A stretch of DNA of 64,000 bases. Origin: Tetranychus cinnabarinus (lineage: Eukaryota; Arthropoda; Arachnida; Trombidiformes; Tetranychidae). The notes under the pieces were generated by a model. That model had not been told where the DNA came from. It did no database searches and saw only the letters and a list, made by a program, of their open reading frames with translations. Position 1 is the first letter of the stretch. The number at the start of each line of letters is the position of its first letter. This document shows, piece after piece, positions 60,326-64,000 of the stretch. The translations under genes were made by a program, and so were the position numbers. The DNA lies in the NCBI GenBank assembly GCA_022266195.1, contig WHVY01000008.1:2356001-2420000 (forward strand), given 5' to 3'.

Positions 60326-61993
60326 ATGTATCCACCGAACCAGCCCTATGGGCCAGTGTCCGATCCTCGGGAACAAGCTTTCAATGATATGATACGGGAA
60401 AATGTAATCTTCTTAATCATTTTAATCACTCTCTATGGCCTGTCATATTTGATTATATCATCTTATTTAAAGCGACAAGATGAATTCTATACGGATGAAG
60501 AGGACGAACTAGTCTTCAGGATAAGCTTCTGGATGTGTACATTCTCATTGGCAACTAGCATCGGATCAACTTTATTGCTTCCCTTTTCAATTATTGCTAA
60601 TGAAGTTTTACTTCTCTCGCCGTATAACTACTATCTACAGTGGCTTAATGACTCCTTAATCAAAGGACTATGGAATTATGTGTTTATATTTTCAAACATA
60701 TCGCTCTTTGTCTTATTGCCCTTCGCTTACTTCTTTCCTGAATCTGAAGGATTCACAAACTCTCGTCGAGGACTCACAGCTCGGGTTCATGAAACTCTTG
60801 TCCTGTTGTTATTACTCTCTGTTCTAGTCTGTGGTCTAACCTACATAACCTGTTCTCTTCTCGGTTACAATGATTTAGCTTTCACGACTTTACTCAATAT
60901 GAACAATTATTTACCTCTTTTATACTCATGTGTCTCATTTTTAGGCGTAATCTTGCTACTTCTTTGTACCCCGATTGGAATAGCAAGGTTGTTTACTGTT
61001 CTTGGAGAACTAATAATGAAACCAAAGTTCCTCAGAAATATTCTGGAAGAATACGAAATGGTTAAATTAGAGGAAATGCATTTAAATCGAAAGATTAAAA
61101 ATTTAAAGGATGGCAATTCTAGTTCTATGCCAACAAGCCCCTGGTCACCAGTTAATAGATCTAAATCTGTGCCTTCAATTCCACAATTGATTGATAAAGA
61201 AGAAACCAAAAATGATATTTTCAATAAATATAATCTTCAAATGCCATGGACAAGTCCCAATAGAGGTGAAAAAACACCGATTAAATGTGGTAATCTTACT
61301 CAGCTTAAAGAAATGGAAAAGACTCTTGAAATCCTGGAAACCAGGCTGAAAGAACTTGAAAGTCAAAAGCGAGCTTCAGCATTCCGAAGAAGTTTAGGCT
61401 ATCCATTAGCCATGCTAGTTCTACTTGTATTAACAACATTTGCAGCTTTCTTGGTTATGCAAAATACACTGCAATTATTAGTTGGAGTTAAAGCACTGCC
61501 TATAACATCAGCACAGACTTTTGTTGTTGGTCTAACTTCATTATCCAAAATGGGTCCATTTGGTGCTCTTCTTGAAATAATACTTATTCTTTATTTATGG
61601 TGTGCGTCCATTGTTGGACTTTACAGTTTACCGGGAATCGAAAGATTGAGACCAAGGCTCGGGGGAACGTCGTTCACCCAATGTGTAACTAACTGTGTTC
61701 TTCTAATCATCCTTAGCTCAGCCTTACCAGTATTAGCTCGTACGGTTGGTATCACCAATTTCGATCTACTTGGTAATTTTGGTAGAATCAAGTGGCTCGG
61801 AAACTTTTATGTGGTCCTCTTTTATAATACCGTATTTGCCTTAACAACGGCACTTTCTCTTACTGATAAATTCACCGTTTCAGTGAGAACAGAATTATTT
61901 CGTCGTCTGGCAAACATTGGTTGGTGTTGGACATGGCATCGTACAAGATCATTCACACTCTTAAACAGTCACTCGCAATCAAAAAACGATTAA
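60326..61993 (+). CDS. LMBR1L: LMBR1/LIMR-family multipass membrane protein (lilipod-like)
   Basis: The LMBR1 family comprises nine-pass membrane proteins (lipocalin-1 receptor LIMR in mammals, Lilipod in flies, linked to BMP signalling). A single exon of 555 aa from the first in-frame ATG. Family blocks are REQAFNDMIRENVIF, FWMCTFSLATSIGSTLLLPFSII, NYYLQWLNDSLIKGLWN, PFAYFFPESEGF, YLPLLYSCVSFLGV, LGYPLAMLVLLVLTTF, LSSALPVLARTVGITNFDLLG and WLGNFYVVLFYN. The central cytosolic loop (~235-360) is Ser/Lys-rich with a coiled-coil-like stretch (EMEKTLEILETRLKELESQ) before the next helix. Another in-frame GTG-led extension reaches back to 60278 without an ATG, so an upstream spliced exon cannot be excluded. 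Confidence 0.93.
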   Translation: MYPPNQPYGPVSDPREQAFNDMIRENVIFLIILITLYGLSYLIISSYLKRQDEFYTDEEDELVFRISFWMCTFSLATSIGSTLLLPFSIIANEVLLLSPYNYYLQWLNDSLIKGLWNYVFIFSNISLFVLLPFAYFFPESEGFTNSRRGLTARVHETLVLLLLLSVLVCGLTYITCSLLGYNDLAFTTLLNMNNYLPLLYSCVSFLGVILLLLCTPIGIARLFTVLGELIMKPKFLRNILEEYEMVKLEEMHLNRKIKNLKDGNSSSMPTSPWSPVNRSKSVPSIPQLIDKEETKNDIFNKYNLQMPWTSPNRGEKTPIKCGNLTQLKEMEKTLEILETRLKELESQKRASAFRRSLGYPLAMLVLLVLTTFAAFLVMQNTLQLLVGVKALPITSAQTFVVGLTSLSKMGPFGALLEIILILYLWCASIVGLYSLPGIERLRPRLGGTSFTQCVTNCVLLIILSSALPVLARTVGITNFDLLGNFGRIKWLGNFYVVLFYNTVFALTTALSLTDKFTVSVRTELFRRLANIGWCWTWHRTRSFTLLNSHSQSKND

Positions 61994-62467
61994 AGAGCCA
62001 CAGGACAGTATCAATGTGTACATCGTCGATGTTCAAATAAGATATACAAATTTAACCAATGACATCATTAATAATCTGTATTTTAATTTTTTACCATTTG
62101 TCATTTTGTTTAAACAGTTCTTCAACTTTGAAATTTATCAATTCAATATCAAGAGCTCAGCTAAACAATTAATGGTTATTTACAACCAAGCTAGTGATGC
62201 ACTTTTTCATGTAAAGATAAGGCCAATTTTTTGTTAATTAACACCATCAATAACAATTTCAAATATTTTTAAGGGATCAAGCTCAAGAGAGACAAGGAGG
62301 AATACATTTAGGATTAAGATAACCGAAAAAAACATCATTCCATTCAAATATTAACCATTTGTTTAATTTCCGGAAAATTTACAAAATTATTTACAATAAT
62401 AAATTATTTTTTCAATTACGAAGCCAGTTCAGATTATATAGACCAAGACGAGTTTTAATCAGCGCGT
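61994..62467. other. Convergent 3' region, LMBR1-family gene and His-rich peptide gene
   Basis: AT-rich 3' UTR sequence for both genes. Nothing else was recognised. Confidence 0.6.
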
Positions 62468-62816
62468 TTACCACCAACCGCCTTCGTGGTGATGATGATG
62501 ACCATGATGGTGATCATGTCCATGATCGTGACCGTGATCGTGACCATGGTCGTGTTTGTGGTGATGATCCTTGTATTTGTGGTGATGATAATGATGCTCT
62601 TCTAAACATAGGAAAAGAACCGAAAAAGAACTTAGTTTTGGAATTTTTTCAATAAAGTTTGCACTTACCTTCACATTTGCACCGATGATGATGAAGAGGT
62701 TTCATTTCAAAGCTAAATGGTAGCTGTTTGCTGGAAGTCGACTCAAGCATTGCTGACAGAACCAAAGAACATTGGAAAGCCAAGAAAACGGCAACGAATA
62801 AAACGGCAACTTTCAT
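62468..62816 (-). CDS. Small secreted histidine-rich peptide
   Basis: Two exons, 62816-62669 and 62601-62468, join in phase 1 to give 93 aa. A clear signal peptide (~1-21, VAVLFVAVFLAFQCSLVLSA) is followed by a linker with HHHRCKCEG and then a His-dominated tail: EEHHYHHHKYKDHHHK, three HDHG units, a HHHHH run and a final EGGWW. Roughly 30 of the last 45 residues are His or Asp/Gly partners, so Cu/Zn/Ni binding in the extracellular space is expected from composition. I know no named family. Similar short His-rich secreted peptides occur in cuticle, venom and saliva of arthropods, but no role is assigned. A TATA box lies 113 bases upstream. Confidence 0.85.
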
Positions 62817-62928
62817 TTTGATTGTTGAGTTTAGTAAAGCTGGAGAGAAGTAAATAACCAAGTTGATTGTTACACTGAATTGTTGTTTGTTAGATGAATT
62901 CTGATTTCGGAAACAAACAATCCATCAG

Positions 62929-62936
62929 TTTATATA
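62929..62936 (-). promoter_or_regulatory. TATA box of the His-rich peptide gene
   Basis: TATATAAA on the minus strand, 113 bases before the ATG at 62816, leaving an 80-90-base leader. Confidence 0.65.
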
Positions 62937-63629
62937 CTCAAAGGTCAAGAGAGAAACTGTAAAAGTGAGCAAAGAGTTAAATTGATTTCTTGTTGGGTTT
63001 AACATGGTTTGAATGCAAAAACAATGAGAATTGAACAAAAAAGTCAAGTTCAAAGTGAGGTTCAAAATAATAGGCATCTAAATTGTTTAACCTTTAAATT
63101 GATTGTATTAAAAAAACGAATCTGTTGTCGATCGAGTGTTCATAAAAACGAACCCACATTTCAGATTTTTGTACCTATTTTTTTTTACAATATTACAAGT
63201 TTATTCATTTTTCAATCCTTTACAATTAAGTAAATAAACTTTATGCTTGATAGCATTTCTTGCTTATTCACTAATTGAATCATTACTCGCTGAACTAAAA
63301 TTTTGTGATTTTATTTGACTACTGAATGGATAGAACAATGAATATTTTTTCAGCAATTTTATTGTAGATGTTTTTGCCTAACTATAACAATTAATTTGAT
63401 TTTCATAAAAAATATCATTTTTTACAATAATTTTAAACGCCCTTAGAATAGCGTTGTAATGTTATTTTCACAGCAAAATGTTTTTGTATTTTACTGCAAC
63501 TTGTTTAAGTTTTAAATTGTATAATTAGTGATTTCTTTCATTTGATAATAGATTGTTTAACATTATAATTGTTATTAATATTTTCAAATTGGCTTTTCGT
63601 TAATTTCCAAGTGGTCCAACTATAGTGAT
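62937..63629. other. Divergent upstream region, His-rich peptide gene and GDAP2
   Basis: AT-rich, with no recognised motif beyond the TATA box above. Confidence 0.5.
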
Positions 63630-64000
63630 ATGCGATTAGAGGATTCATCGCCTGCGATGACTGAACCTCTGTCAGACACCTTCACATCAGGCCAACAACG
63701 TCCAGCCATTACTGAGATAAATGATTTAAAGATATGGCAGGACACCAGTCCTAGAGATACCAAGAACGATCTAACAGTGGAAGTGGGTCGAGATTTTGAA
63801 ACAACACCTTTTCCTTACGACGAGAAGATCAATCGAAAAATTGCCCTTTGGGTTGGTGATATTTCACTTTTAAATGTGGAAGCCATTGTAAATACGACAA
63901 ATGAAAATTTTTTGGATGATAATCCTGTTTCAAGTAGAATACTCACCGAAGGAGGACCTCATTTAAGGCATTGTTTGATCCGTGAATTAAGAGGATGCCG
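63630..64000 (+). CDS. GDAP2: GDAP2, N-terminal macro domain; truncated by window edge
   Basis: Ganglioside-induced differentiation-associated protein 2 has an N-terminal macro domain and a C-terminal CRAL-TRIO domain. From the ATG at 63630 the frame is open to the right edge (123 codons plus two bases). FPYDEKINRKIALWVGDISLL, EAIVNTTNENFLDDNPVS, EGGPHL and LRGCR match the start of the GDAP2 macro domain. The NxxN of VNTTNE is the usual adenosine-binding part. The rest lies outside the window. Confidence 0.92.
   Translation, partial: MRLEDSSPAMTEPLSDTFTSGQQRPAITEINDLKIWQDTSPRDTKNDLTVEVGRDFETTPFPYDEKINRKIALWVGDISLLNVEAIVNTTNENFLDDNPVSSRILTEGGPHLRHCLIRELRGC

Noticed and set aside
62359..62655. 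Plus-strand frame rich in Asp/His/Arg (DDHDGDHVHDRDRD)
   Set aside because: It is the antisense of the His-rich peptide repeat; the minus strand has signal peptide, splice sites and TATA box.

Overview
The window is nuclear DNA from a small-genome arthropod. It is strongly AT-rich, has canonical GT-AG introns (many under 100 bases), short intergenic spaces and several single-exon genes. All recognisable proteins are animal ones, and the mix (Serrate/Jagged ligand, cheerio-type filamin, peritrophin-like chitin binder, KIDINS220) points to an arthropod. A compact acariform mite of the spider-mite type fits best, but that is inference. I see no transposon, virus, CRISPR, rRNA or tRNA gene.

Layout, left to right. 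A filamin gene (minus) fills 390-8521 and runs off the left edge. It has an alternative last exon. At 12334-13986 (minus) lie NAXE and, directly upstream in the same open splice chain, an ENY2-like reading frame. CSTF2 (plus, 14275-15541) is head to head with them. The lysosomal chloride/proton exchanger ClC-7 (plus, 16239-19060) converges on spermidine synthase (minus, 19822-20787). A short Serrate/Jagged-type Notch ligand (plus, 24518-36105) spans about 11.6 kb with a 5.3-kb first intron. A 155-aa orphan (36496-36963) and the proteasome ubiquitin receptor ADRM1 (37742-39320) follow. Cyclophilin-40 (minus, 39597-41344) converges on ADRM1 and diverges from Elongin B (plus, 41985-42356). A broken carnitine palmitoyltransferase 1 copy (42665-43959) comes next, then THUMPD1 (44294-45235) and a LARP1-like protein lacking the DM15 region (45884-47074). 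A secreted Ser/Glu-repeat protein with a chitin-binding domain (minus, 48607-50913), KIDINS220 (minus, 52350-57984), an intronless LMBR1-family membrane protein (60326-61993) and a secreted His-rich peptide (minus, 62468-62816) follow. The first 371 bases of GDAP2 (63630 to the right edge) close the window.

Most neighbours are unrelated housekeeping genes. The order is informative in three places: compact divergent promoters (ENY2/NAXE with CSTF2; PPID with Elongin B, which holds Grainyhead-like palindromes), tail-to-tail 3' ends (ADRM1/PPID), and one continuous ENY2-to-NAXE reading frame. Gene models were assembled by hand from splice signals, reading-frame phase and remembered family features; every junction given is phase-consistent, but none is confirmed by transcripts.
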